34,173 nt of DNA from the NCBI GenBank assembly GCA_020432105.1, contig JAGQGZ010000010.1, positions 1 to 34,173 on the forward strand, written 5' to 3'. Positions 1 through 6,925 of the stretch are shown here, one piece after another. The position numbers were made by a program, and so were the translations under genes. The stretch comes from Dehalococcoidia bacterium (GTDB taxonomy: Bacteria > Chloroflexota > Dehalococcoidia > Tepidiformales > Tepidiformaceae). Under the pieces are notes generated by a model. The model was given only the letters and a program-made list of their open reading frames with translations, was not told the origin of the DNA and ran no database searches. Position 1 is the stretch's first letter. Every line of letters begins with the position of its first letter.

Positions 1-403
1 CGCGCCGGGCGAGCGTGGGAGCGGGCTTCAAATTCACGATGGTCTTGCGCGAAGGCGCCGGCTCCTGGCAGGCCTTAACGAAGGCAGCGTCGACAACCTC
101 GATCAATCCGCGGCTTCGGGCTTCGTCACGCACATAGGACACAGTCGAACTGATCGTGGTCTCGAAACTCGGCCATTCCTCACAACGAAGCACCCGCAGA
201 TGACGGGATGACTCGTTCCACTCCACCACAAGCCGGGGATGGGACCCTGAGCCGCCGCTGTACCGCGTGTAACCCCCGAGATCTTCACCGGTGACGTGCA
301 GGCCTTTCTTCGTGGCGTCGATGCCCGCCCTTTCCAGCCCGTCCCAGAGCTGCGCCAGGGCGATAAAAAGCCGGAATGCTACGTCTGACGTGTCAGCCTG
401 CAC
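1..403 (-). CDS. Hypothetical protein, C-terminus cut by window edge
   Basis: The frame is open for 134 codons from a GTG at 403 to the left edge, so the C-terminus is missing. The start is supported by an in-frame TGA upstream and by a purine-rich ribosome-binding site (GGGGGAG) six bases before the GTG. The visible protein begins MQADTSDVAFRLFIALAQLW and later reads PRLVVEWNESSRHLRVLR and CEEWPSFETTISSTVSYVRD. It has an amphipathic N-terminal helix followed by alternating strands, with no signal peptide or membrane segment. I do not recognise the family. A good promoter lies about 55 bases upstream, so it is probably transcribed alone. It could be a small alpha/beta accessory protein, but nothing seen gives a function. 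Confidence 0.6.
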   Translation of the reverse strand, partial: MQADTSDVAFRLFIALAQLWDGLERAGIDATKKGLHVTGEDLGGYTRYSGGSGSHPRLVVEWNESSRHLRVLRCEEWPSFETTISSTVSYVRDEARSRGLIEVVDAAFVKACQEPAPSRKTIVNLKPAPTLARR

Positions 404-459
404 GATGGACTCCCCCTCGGGCGACAGGCAACCTGTTCAAGCCTCACCGCCAAGGCCGA

Positions 460-487
460 ATCATACTCGGCGAGCCCGAAATTTCAA
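460..487 (-). promoter_or_regulatory. Promoter for the partial gene at 1-403
   Basis: On the minus strand TTGAAA (482-487) and TATGAT (460-465) are separated by 16 bases, close to the sigma-70/sigma-A consensus. Transcription would start near 453 and give a leader of about 50 bases with a Shine-Dalgarno before the GTG at 403. Confidence 0.55.
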
Positions 488-548
488 CCTGAATCTATAG
501 TCACGATAGCTGTTGGCGATACCCAATCGAGTTTGCAGAGCCCGTCCA

Positions 549-578
549 TTGCCGTTTGGCGGGCACCGCTGCTACGCT
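549..578 (+). promoter_or_regulatory. Promoter for tRNA-Ala
   Basis: TTGCCG (549-554) and TACGCT (573-578) are separated by 18 bases. The predicted start near 585 lies about 11 bases before the mature tRNA 5' end. Apart from this and the promoter at 460-487, I see nothing in 404-595. Confidence 0.5.
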
Positions 579-595
579 GCAAAAGGTCTAGTTCC

Positions 596-671
596 GGGGC
601 TGTAGCTCAATTGGGAGAGCGTTTGACTGGCAGTCAAAAGGTAGAGGGTTCGAATCCCTCCAGCTCCACCA
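596..671 (+). tRNA. tRNA-Ala, anticodon GGC, CCA encoded
   Basis: A 76-base cloverleaf. The acceptor GGGGCTG pairs with CAGCTCC (661-667, one G-U), the discriminator is A668 and CCA is encoded at 669-671. The D arm is GCTC/GAGC, the anticodon stem TTTGA/TCAAA holds the loop CTGGCAG with anticodon GGC, and the T arm GAGGG/CCCTC has loop TTCGAAT. It reads Ala GCC codons, which are frequent in this GC-rich sequence. It stands alone, with its own promoter and a terminator hairpin shortly after it. Confidence 0.97.
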
Positions 672-683
672 ACACACACCTCC

Positions 684-715
684 AGGACGGGCTCATCTGA
701 GTCCGTCTTCTCTTA
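684..715 (+). terminator. Intrinsic terminator after tRNA-Ala
   Basis: GACGGGCTC (686-694) pairs with GAGTCCGTC (699-707) across a four-base loop with one G-U pair, and the stem can extend outward by a G-U and an A-T pair. A pyrimidine/T-rich run (TTCTCTTAT) follows. I see nothing else between this hairpin and the stop codon at 792. Confidence 0.6.
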
Positions 716-791
716 TCCCTTTCCCCGAAACTCATGGCTCGTAGCCCGGGACCGCACGGTGCCATTTCCTCTTGCCGATCCGACGCTTCAG

Positions 792-1640
792 CTAGCTGCG
801 CGGGCCAAAGGGCTCTGGCCGAAACGGATCGTCGCGGGCCTTGAGAAAAGAGCCGAATCCACCTTCAGCCCGGGCTTTTTCAAGGTGGTCCACGTCGGGG
901 CCATCATTCGAGGCTTCGACGATCGATGACAGCACACCGTTCATGTTGAGCGCCGCCCGGAGACCCATTGCATCGAGGCCATACGTCGTTATCGCTTTGT
1001 TGAGGCGCACGGATTCTGCCGGGACCTGTGCGAGCCGCGTGGCCAGCTGGCGCGCACGCTCCATGAGCCGGTCTGCGGGAACAACCTCGTTGACGGCGCC
1101 GATCCGGAGCGCCTCTGCCGCATCAAAGTGATCGCCCGTAAGGGCGTACCGATGGGCATTCTTCCAGCCGCACAGGATGGCGAACAACACCGTCGTGTTT
1201 GATGTCATCCGCACCTCAGGCTGGCCGAACGTGGCATTCTCCGCCGCGATCGTCACGTCACAGGCGAGGGAATACCAGAACCCGCCACCGATGCACCATC
1301 CATTGATCGCAGCGATGATCGGCTTCGGATGGCCCATCACGTTCATGATCATGTCGGGGTTACGCATTGCCGAGTCCCACCACCGCTTCAGGTGGCCGCT
1401 GGTGGGTAGCCGTGATCGGCTGCTGCTATCGCCGGAGATGTCGTAGCCGGATGAGAACGCGCGACCGGCGCCGGTGATGATGATCGACCGAACCGCGTCG
1501 TCGGTCTTCGCATGGTTCAGTGCTTCGTGCAGCTCGCGCTCAAGGTCCGGGCTCAGCGCGTTCAGCGCCTCCGGCCGGTTGAGGGTAATCGTCAGTACGG
1601 GGCCTTCCACCTCATAAAGGACGTTTTCGAATTCGGGCAT
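792..1640 (-). CDS. Enoyl-CoA hydratase/isomerase (crotonase) family protein
   Basis: A crotonase-fold protein of 282 residues, the usual family length, acting on an acyl-CoA thioester in the cytoplasm. The N-terminus has the family signature LTITLNRPEALNAL, followed by the oxyanion-hole segments AFSSGYDI and GWCIGGGF and by FGQPEV. The second catalytic Glu of enoyl-CoA hydratase (GQPE) is kept. The first, which follows GGGC in the rat enzyme, is Trp here (GGGFW), so simple hydration is uncertain and an isomerase or another crotonase reaction is possible. I chose the ATG at 1640 because GGAGG lies 10 bases upstream and the family N-terminus begins there; the open frame upstream has no crotonase sequence. 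The gene follows the DUF1295 gene by 40 bases on the same strand and may share its transcript. The substrate is unknown. Confidence 0.85.
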   Translation of the reverse strand: MPEFENVLYEVEGPVLTITLNRPEALNALSPDLERELHEALNHAKTDDAVRSIIITGAGRAFSSGYDISGDSSSRSRLPTSGHLKRWWDSAMRNPDMIMNVMGHPKPIIAAINGWCIGGGFWYSLACDVTIAAENATFGQPEVRMTSNTTVLFAILCGWKNAHRYALTGDHFDAAEALRIGAVNEVVPADRLMERARQLATRLAQVPAESVRLNKAITTYGLDAMGLRAALNMNGVLSSIVEASNDGPDVDHLEKARAEGGFGSFLKARDDPFRPEPFGPRS

Positions 1641-1680
1641 GTTGCAATCGCCTCCATCTGGTCTGGCCGATTCTACGGGC

Positions 1681-2613
1681 TCACCGATATGGCCACTGCA
1701 TCTTCGCTCGGCCAAAGGCCGGAAGTGCTGTTCCGCCTGGTTGTCGTGGAGGGCGCGGCACGAGCACGGGGGTCTTCCGCCGATACTCCTGGTAGGCGGC
1801 GTCCTCTCCCCATCTCCGGTGGGCTCGCCGCTCGAGCATCGGTATCCCACTGATTCGGGTGAGCAAGAGCAGTACGAACACCGGCGATACCAGCGTCAGC
1901 CACTGCCAGCCAGAAAGCACAGGTGCGGCGATGATCGCGATGCCCACCCAGAGCACAATCTCGCCGAAGTAATTGGGATGGCGCGACCACGACCAGAGTC
2001 CCGTTGCGATGAAGCGGTCGGCATTTTCCGGATCGCTCCGAAATGCCGACTTCTGCGCATCGGCCACCACCTCAATCACGAAACCCGCGACCCAGACGGC
2101 TATCCCCAGGAATGCGACCCACTCCAGGGGCTTCGGTTCACGCGTTGTGATTGCCGCAAGACCGGCCGCTGCGGTCAGAAGCACCCAGAGTCCCTGCAAC
2201 GTCCAGGTCATGAGGAAGTTCGGCAAGCTCGCCTTCAGGTCATCAAATCGCCGGTCTCCTCCCGGCCTGCGCACCCGCAGGAACAGAAAGGAGCTTAGCC
2301 TTGCTGCCCAAACAACGATCAATCCCCCGATGATCAGCGACCGCGGTTCCCAGTTCGCAACGGCAATCACGGCGAGCACCGAGACCGTGATATAGGTGAA
2401 GCCGCCGGTGAGGTCGAAGTAGTGCTCGGTACGCGCCACGTACGAAGGAATGAAGACGATCCACTGGATGACAAAGGCAAGCCCGGCACAGAGCGCGAAG
2501 ACGCGGACCCCACCAAGCGATTCACCGTGGTGGCTCCCGGCGGCCGCGACAAGGGCGGCGACCACGAGAATTGCGATGATTGCAGCGACTGGCTGCAGGG
2601 CAGACTTGGTCAT
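1681..2613 (-). CDS. DUF1295 membrane protein (steroid 5-alpha-reductase-like fold)
   Basis: A 310-residue integral membrane protein of the DUF1295 family, related to steroid 5-alpha-reductase and isoprenylcysteine methyltransferase-like enzymes. It has several hydrophobic helices from residue 8 onward. The conserved C-terminal part reads FIATGLWSWSRHPNYFGE followed by a long hydrophobic stretch and GIPMLERRAHRRWG, which is the family's cofactor-binding signature (RHPNYFGE). The proposed role is lipid or small-molecule reduction or methylation at the membrane, but the substrate is unknown. The ATG at 2613 is three bases past the miaB stop, with no clear ribosome-binding site, so translation is probably coupled to miaB. 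The C-terminal tail after the last helix is basic and Pro-rich. Confidence 0.85.
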   Translation of the reverse strand: MTKSALQPVAAIIAILVVAALVAAAGSHHGESLGGVRVFALCAGLAFVIQWIVFIPSYVARTEHYFDLTGGFTYITVSVLAVIAVANWEPRSLIIGGLIVVWAARLSSFLFLRVRRPGGDRRFDDLKASLPNFLMTWTLQGLWVLLTAAAGLAAITTREPKPLEWVAFLGIAVWVAGFVIEVVADAQKSAFRSDPENADRFIATGLWSWSRHPNYFGEIVLWVGIAIIAAPVLSGWQWLTLVSPVFVLLLLTRISGIPMLERRAHRRWGEDAAYQEYRRKTPVLVPRPPRQPGGTALPAFGRAKMQWPYR

Positions 2614-2616
2614 CCG

Positions 2617-3909
2617 CTAGGCCAGCTGGAGGGCGTTGACCGCAGTCCCACGCAGAGCCCATGGCCCAGCGTGGTCGATCGATACGTCGACTATCGATCC
2701 CACACGGGCGGGACTTTCGAGGTGCACGAGCTTGCCGGTCTCCGTCCGGCCGAACGGCTGGTCGCCCTTGATGCCCTCGATGAGCACAGGCTGAACCGAT
2801 CCGAGATAGCTGTTGTTGATCTCCTGGGAAATCCTGGATTCGAGTTCCTCCACGCGATGGAGCCGCTCTGCCTTCGTTTCCGCCGGGATGTCGTCCTCCA
2901 TCGTCCGCCAGGCGATCGTGCCCGGGCGGGGCGAATACGCCGCAACGTGGACCTTGTCGAATCGCAATTCCTCCAGCAGATCGAAACTCTGCTGGAAGTC
3001 AGCATCCGATTCACCCGGGTAACCGACGATGACGTCGGTCGTGATCCCGGCGGCCGGCATCAACGTCCGCACCTCAGCGATCTTGTCCACGAACTCCTGC
3101 CGCGAATAGCCTCGCCGCATCGATTCAAGCACAGCGTCACTGCCCGACTGCACGGGCAGAGAGAAGCTCTCCATGACACGGGGCAACCCGGCCACCGCTT
3201 CCAGGATCCTTCCCGTCATATCGCGGGGGTAGGAAGTGAGAAAGCGAATCCGGGCGATACCTTCCAGCGCCTGGAGTTCGCGCATGAGATCGCCGAGGTC
3301 GGGCTGTTCGGGAAGATCATGGCCGTACGCTTCAACCGTCTGGCCGAGGAGCGTCACTTCGCGCACGCCCTGGGCCGCAAGATATGCACACTCCCGCACG
3401 ACGTCAGCGAGGGGCCGGCTTTTCTCCCGGCCCCGGCGATAGGGGACGATGCAGTAGGTGCAGAACTTGTTGCAGCCGTGCACCACCGGAACGAAGGCGG
3501 TTGGGCCGTCGGGCACCGCGTAGGTCGATGGCCAGAACTCGCCGCCGAGATCTTCAGCCGGACCTTCCACAAGTTCCATGATCGGTCCGAACTCCTGGGG
3601 ACGGGCGAACACGTCCACCTGCGGAAATCGCTTGCGCAGGTCGTCGGTTCGGAGTCCGACCATGCACCCCATCACGGCAACCTTCAGTTCCGGGCGCTTT
3701 TCCTTGAGCTGGCGTACCCGCCCCAGCTGCGAATAGGCACGATCCTCGGCGTGTTGTCGAACGCTGCAGGTATTCAGGACGACAATGTCGGCTTCCTGCA
3801 TATCCTGCGTTTCGGACATCTCCAGGCGCGTGAAGCCGGCAGCCAGCTTCTCGCTGTCCGCCCGGTTCATCTGGCAGCCGACGGTCCAGAGGTAGTACTT
3901 CTCGATCAT
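2617..3909 (-). CDS. miaB: tRNA-2-methylthio-N6-dimethylallyladenosine synthase (MiaB)
   Basis: A radical-SAM methylthiotransferase that converts i6A37 to ms2i6A37 in tRNAs reading UNN codons. At 430 residues it is full length. The N-terminal MTTase domain has the cluster cysteines C12 (TVGCQMN), C48 (NTCSV) and C82 (MGCMVG). The radical-SAM motif is CNKFCTYC with C146, C150 and C153. A TRAM-like domain, with GRTETGKLVHLES, closes the protein. The ATG at 3909 gives the standard N-terminus (KYYLWTVGCQMN) and lies only 15 bases after the encoded CCA end of tRNA-Ser. The gene is therefore probably transcribed with that tRNA, and processing of the tRNA would release the mRNA. The ribosome-binding site is weak. 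Confidence 0.95.
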   Translation of the reverse strand: MIEKYYLWTVGCQMNRADSEKLAAGFTRLEMSETQDMQEADIVVLNTCSVRQHAEDRAYSQLGRVRQLKEKRPELKVAVMGCMVGLRTDDLRKRFPQVDVFARPQEFGPIMELVEGPAEDLGGEFWPSTYAVPDGPTAFVPVVHGCNKFCTYCIVPYRRGREKSRPLADVVRECAYLAAQGVREVTLLGQTVEAYGHDLPEQPDLGDLMRELQALEGIARIRFLTSYPRDMTGRILEAVAGLPRVMESFSLPVQSGSDAVLESMRRGYSRQEFVDKIAEVRTLMPAAGITTDVIVGYPGESDADFQQSFDLLEELRFDKVHVAAYSPRPGTIAWRTMEDDIPAETKAERLHRVEELESRISQEINNSYLGSVQPVLIEGIKGDQPFGRTETGKLVHLESPARVGSIVDVSIDHAGPWALRGTAVNALQLA

Positions 3910-3924
3910 GCGATGGGGCCTCGC

Positions 3925-4014
3925 TGGCGGAGGGGGAGGGATTCGAACCCTCGACCGAATTGCTCCGGAACCCGCTTAGCAGGCGGGCGCACTAGGCCAC
4001 TATGCGACCCCTCC
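3925..4014 (-). tRNA. tRNA-Ser, anticodon GCT, CCA encoded
   Basis: A 90-base class II tRNA on the minus strand. The acceptor GGAGGGG (4008-4014) pairs with CCCCTCC (3929-3935), the discriminator is G and CCA is encoded (3925-3927). The anticodon stem CCCGC/GCGGG encloses CTGCTAA with anticodon GCT. A long variable arm and a T arm GAGGG-TTCGAAT-CCCTC follow. It reads Ser AGC/AGT codons and is therefore not itself a MiaB substrate of the usual UNN type. It heads the miaB transcript. Confidence 0.96.
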
Positions 4015-4022
4015 GAACCGCC

Positions 4023-4052
4023 ATTGTAGGAGTGAAGCGGAAGTACCGTCAT
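4023..4052 (-). promoter_or_regulatory. Promoter for tRNA-Ser-miaB
   Basis: On the minus strand ATGACG (4047-4052) and TACAAT (4023-4028) are separated by 18 bases. The -10 lies eight bases before the tRNA 5' end, so transcription should begin at or within one or two bases of the mature tRNA. Confidence 0.6.
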
Positions 4053-4083
4053 CCGGACCTCCCGGCCATTAGCCCGCCTTGAG

Positions 4084-4089
4084 TACACT
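4084..4089 (+). promoter_or_regulatory. -10 element of a probably leaderless gene (NrtR-like)
   Basis: TACACT ends seven bases before the ATG at 4097, and no Shine-Dalgarno is visible. A start of transcription at the ATG is the simplest reading. No good -35 is seen. Confidence 0.5.
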
Positions 4090-4096
4090 GCTCCGC

Positions 4097-4726
4097 ATGT
4101 CGCCCGCCGTTGTTGTGGTCATTTTCACCATTCAGCACGATGCCCTCTCCGTGTTGCTCATCGAGCGTGCCGCTAACCCCGGCACCGGCCAGTGGGCACT
4201 TCCCGGCGGCATCCTCAACCCCGGCGAGACGCTGGAGGAGGCGGCCGTCCGCAAGCTCGAGGGCGAAACCGGTGTCCGCGATGTGTATCTCGAACAGCTC
4301 TTCACCTTCGATCCGATCGAGAACACCGGCGCGGGAGTCATCGTGAGCTACTTCGCGCTTGTTGACGCCAATCGTGCTCGCCTGCGCCCGGACCTGGAGT
4401 GGCGCCCCGCCTGGCGACCGGTTCGCGGCCTCGGCGAACTGGCGTTTGGCAACGAACTGATCGTCGGCGTGGCGCTGGAGCGGCTGCGGAACAAGCTCGA
4501 CTACACCAATGTCGCCTACTCCCTGCTGCCAGCGGAGTTCACCCTCACGGAGCTACAACGCGTCTATGAGGCGATCCTCGGCGAGACGATGGACAAGCGA
4601 AACTTCCGGCGACGCGTTGTCGGCCTCGGAGTGGTGAAAGAGAGTGGCGGCTGGCGTAAGACAGGCGCCCACCGCCCCGCGCGCCTGTACGAGTTCACGA
4701 GCCGTGCACCCGTGACTCTCGGCTAA
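4097..4726 (+). CDS. Nudix-winged-helix protein, NrtR-like, with degenerate Nudix box
   Basis: A 209-residue protein with an N-terminal Nudix fold and a C-terminal winged-helix part ([20 protein letters not shown], then [14 protein letters not shown]). This is the layout of NrtR-type transcription factors, which sense ADP-ribose-like ligands. The Nudix box starts [15 protein letters not shown] and continues RKLEGETGV. Against the consensus REUXEEXGU, the first Glu is Lys and the second is Gly, so two of the three metal-binding glutamates are missing and hydrolysis is unlikely. The start is the ATG at 4097: there is no Shine-Dalgarno, but a -10 hexamer lies seven bases upstream. A TTG at 4079 would add six residues and is less likely. 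It is divergent from tRNA-Ser-miaB. Its regulon is not visible here. Confidence 0.8.
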   Translation: MSPAVVVVIFTIQHDALSVLLIERAANPGTGQWALPGGILNPGETLEEAAVRKLEGETGVRDVYLEQLFTFDPIENTGAGVIVSYFALVDANRARLRPDLEWRPAWRPVRGLGELAFGNELIVGVALERLRNKLDYTNVAYSLLPAEFTLTELQRVYEAILGETMDKRNFRRRVVGLGVVKESGGWRKTGAHRPARLYEFTSRAPVTLG

Positions 4727-4753
4727 GGGAGTGCCGCGAACAGCCTCCTTCAA

Positions 4754-4782
4754 TTGCCGAATACTCACACCCTGAGTATCGT
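4754..4782 (+). promoter_or_regulatory. Promoter of the padR-modABC operon
   Basis: TTGCCG (4754-4759) and TATCGT (4777-4782) are separated by exactly 17 bases. Transcription would start near 4789, leaving only about three bases before the ATG at 4792. No Shine-Dalgarno is present. Confidence 0.65.
4761..4779. promoter_or_regulatory. Operator-like inverted repeat ATACTC-N7-GAGTAT
   Basis: A perfect 6-bp inverted repeat with a 7-base spacer fills the space between the -35 and the -10 and overlaps the first half of the -10. A dimeric repressor bound here would exclude RNA polymerase. PadR proteins are dimers that often repress their own operons, so autoregulation by the gene that follows is the natural inference. 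Confidence 0.65.
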
Positions 4783-4791
4783 TTCTTCTCG

Positions 4792-5343
4792 ATGTCCGAG
4801 GATGCGAAGACCCTTGCCGCCGGTGAATACGCCGCGCTTGGCTTGCTCAAACGCAGCCGTATGCACGGATACGAGATGGCCCGTACTGCGCGCGAGGAAG
4901 GCCTGACCGAAGTCTGCCCGCTCGAACAGAGCGCGCTCTACGGCTATCTCAACAACCTCGAAGCCATGGGGTTGGTTGCCTGGACCGAATCGCGACAGGG
5001 ACGCCGTCCGCCCCGGAAGCTCTACCGTCTCACGCCACGCGGGTCCGCCATCGTCGATGGCTGGCTCGCTTCACCTGTGACACGGATGCGCCTGGTCCGC
5101 ACCGAATTCCTCGCCAAGCTCCACATCCTCGCCAGCATCGACGCCGCCGCGACCGCTCCGCTGATTCAACGCCAGCTCAGCGTCTGCGAACGCTATGCGG
5201 ACTCCATCTCCAGCACGATGTCGGAAGCAAGCGGGCTTCCCCGTCTCGTTGCTCAGTCGAGACATTCCGCCGCCCTGGCGACGATTGCCTGGCTCGAAAG
5301 CTATCTCAGGGAGCTCCAGCCTCCCGTGGGGGCACCCGCTTGA
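4792..5343 (+). CDS. PadR-family transcriptional regulator, first gene of the modABC operon
   Basis: A 183-residue PadR-like regulator. The N-terminal winged helix (residues 8-85) shows the family pattern ALGLLKRSRMHGYEMARTAR, then LEQSALYGYLNNLEAMGLVAW, then the wing PPRKLYRLTPRGSAIVDGWL. The C-terminal half is a helical dimerisation domain of the longer PadR type. The ATG at 4792 follows a compact promoter containing an inverted repeat. The stop overlaps the modA start by four bases (TTGA), so it is co-translated with the molybdate transporter. Known mod operons are usually controlled by ModE or by the Moco riboswitch. Neither is seen here, so this PadR protein is a candidate molybdate- or cofactor-responsive regulator. 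That role is inference from context. Confidence 0.85.
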   Translation: MSEDAKTLAAGEYAALGLLKRSRMHGYEMARTAREEGLTEVCPLEQSALYGYLNNLEAMGLVAWTESRQGRRPPRKLYRLTPRGSAIVDGWLASPVTRMRLVRTEFLAKLHILASIDAAATAPLIQRQLSVCERYADSISSTMSEASGLPRLVAQSRHSAALATIAWLESYLRELQPPVGAPA

Positions 5344-6116
5344 AGCTCATTGCCGCTGCCTTGTCGGCAGTGCTCTGGGCGGCCGCCCTCAGCGGCTGCG
5401 CGACCAACAGCAGCGACGAAGACGTAACCGTCTACGCCGCCTCCTCACTCACCGATGCCTTCGTCGCGATTGGTGAGGCTTTCGAGGAGACCAACCCGCA
5501 GTATCGCGTGCACTTCAACTTCGCTGCCTCGTCCGAACTCGCAGTCCAGATCAATGAACGCGCGCCGGCAGATGTCTTCGCGAGCGCCAACGAGGCCCAG
5601 ATGCAAGTCGTGCTGGACGCTGGGAATGCCGGGGCCCCCGCGGTCTTCACACGCAATGAACTCGCCCTCGCCGCACCCGCTGACTCCGACGTCGTGACCG
5701 TCTTCGATGACATTGCTGCACCCGGCGCCATTATCGTCGCTGCAGCGCCCGACGTGCCGGTCGGGGAGCTCTTCCACCGCGCCATGGATGCCTTGCTGAC
5801 GAGCGGCGTCCGCGATCAGGCGTTCCTCGATGCCGTAACCGCGAACCTGGCCAGCGAGGAATCGAACGTCCGCGCGGTCCTCACCAGGGTGGAACTCGGG
5901 GAAGCGGATGCCGGCTTCATCTATGCGACCGACCTCGCCATCGCCGGCGATACGGTCCGGCGTATCCTTATGCCCGCGGAAGCACGGCTCTCCAGTGCCT
6001 ACCCGATTGTCGCAATCGGCGACGAGCCCACCGAGGGGGCGACGGCGTTCATCACGTTCGTTCTCTCTGGGGCCGGCCAGGCGGTTCTCACTTCCTATGG
6101 GTTCTCCCAACCTTGA
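5340..6116 (+). CDS. modA: Molybdate ABC transporter substrate-binding lipoprotein ModA
   Basis: The periplasmic or membrane-tethered binding protein for molybdate (258 residues). The N-terminus is a lipoprotein signal with the lipobox LSGC (Cys at about residue 20). The mature part has ModA signatures: VTVYAASSLTDAF, then HFNFAASSELAVQINERAP, and ADVFASANEAQM. The Ser residues of ASSLT and AASSE are the usual oxyanion ligands. The start is TTG at 5340, overlapping the padR stop as TTGA; GGGGG lies nine bases upstream. Tungstate cannot be excluded as a substrate from sequence alone. Confidence 0.92.
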   Translation: MKLIAAALSAVLWAAALSGCATNSSDEDVTVYAASSLTDAFVAIGEAFEETNPQYRVHFNFAASSELAVQINERAPADVFASANEAQMQVVLDAGNAGAPAVFTRNELALAAPADSDVVTVFDDIAAPGAIIVAAAPDVPVGELFHRAMDALLTSGVRDQAFLDAVTANLASEESNVRAVLTRVELGEADAGFIYATDLAIAGDTVRRILMPAEARLSSAYPIVAIGDEPTEGATAFITFVLSGAGQAVLTSYGFSQP

Positions 6117-6925
6117 TATCGGGACGGATCGCCGGGCGCACGACGGTCGCGCTTCTTGTCTTCGCCTTCGCGCTGTTTTACGTGCTGCCTTTTGCCGGCC
6201 TCGTTGAACGCGCAGCCGAAGATGGACGGACGTTCGAGCTCATGAAAAGCGACGTAGCCCTGGACGCGCTCCGCCTTTCGCTCATCACCTCCACCGTGGC
6301 AACGGTGCTCGCAATACTCCTCGGCACTCCGGTGGCTCACATCATCGCCCGCCGCCAGTTCCGGGGAAGGTCGCTCGCGAACGCCCTCATCGACCTTCCC
6401 ATCATTCTTCCCCCGACGGTCGCGGGCGTCGCCCTTCTCACCGCTTTCGGCCGACGAGGGCTGGTTGGCGAGCCTATCGAGGATCTGCTGGGAATCACCT
6501 TTGGTTTCACCACCACGGCTGTGGTGATGGCCCAGCTCCTGGTGGCGGGGCCATTCTATGTGCGAGCGGCGATTGCCGGATTCGAGAGTGTCTCACCGGA
6601 TTACGAACGGGTGGCCTCAACGCTTGGCGCCGGCGAGTGGCGCACCTTCCGCGAAGTGCTGCTTCCCCTGGCCAGGTCGAATCTCCTCGCCGGGATAGTG
6701 CTCTGCTGGACGCGGGCGATGGGCGAACTTGGCGCCACCCTGCTCTTCGCCGGCAACCTTCGCGGCGAGACCCAGACCATGCCGCTTGCCATTCTCCAGG
6801 CGTTCGAAAGCCGCGACCTCGGCTTGCCGGGAGCTATCGCCCTGTCGCTGATGCTCATCACCGTGGCGCTGGTCATTCTCGTCGCCCTGCGCCTGGTCAC
6901 CCATCGGTCGGCCTATGAGCTTTAG
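6113..6925 (+). CDS. modB: Molybdate ABC transporter permease ModB
   Basis: A 270-residue inner-membrane permease with about six hydrophobic helices. The EAA loop that contacts ModC is visible (YERVASTLGAGEWRTFREVL, around residues 163-182), followed by LPLARSNLLAGIVLCWTRAMGELGATLLFAGN, typical of ModB. The start is TTG at 6113, again overlapping the preceding stop as TTGA, so modA and modB are translationally coupled. The family N-terminus normally begins just before the first helix, as it does here. Confidence 0.92.
   Translation: MISGRIAGRTTVALLVFAFALFYVLPFAGLVERAAEDGRTFELMKSDVALDALRLSLITSTVATVLAILLGTPVAHIIARRQFRGRSLANALIDLPIILPPTVAGVALLTAFGRRGLVGEPIEDLLGITFGFTTTAVVMAQLLVAGPFYVRAAIAGFESVSPDYERVASTLGAGEWRTFREVLLPLARSNLLAGIVLCWTRAMGELGATLLFAGNLRGETQTMPLAILQAFESRDLGLPGAIALSLMLITVALVILVALRLVTHRSAYEL

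Noticed and set aside
2422-4029. A 535-codon open frame on the plus strand opposite miaB and the DUF1295 gene
   Set aside because: It is antisense to well-conserved MiaB motifs, spans a tRNA, lacks a ribosome-binding site and shows no protein-family pattern; it is a by-product of GC-rich codon bias.
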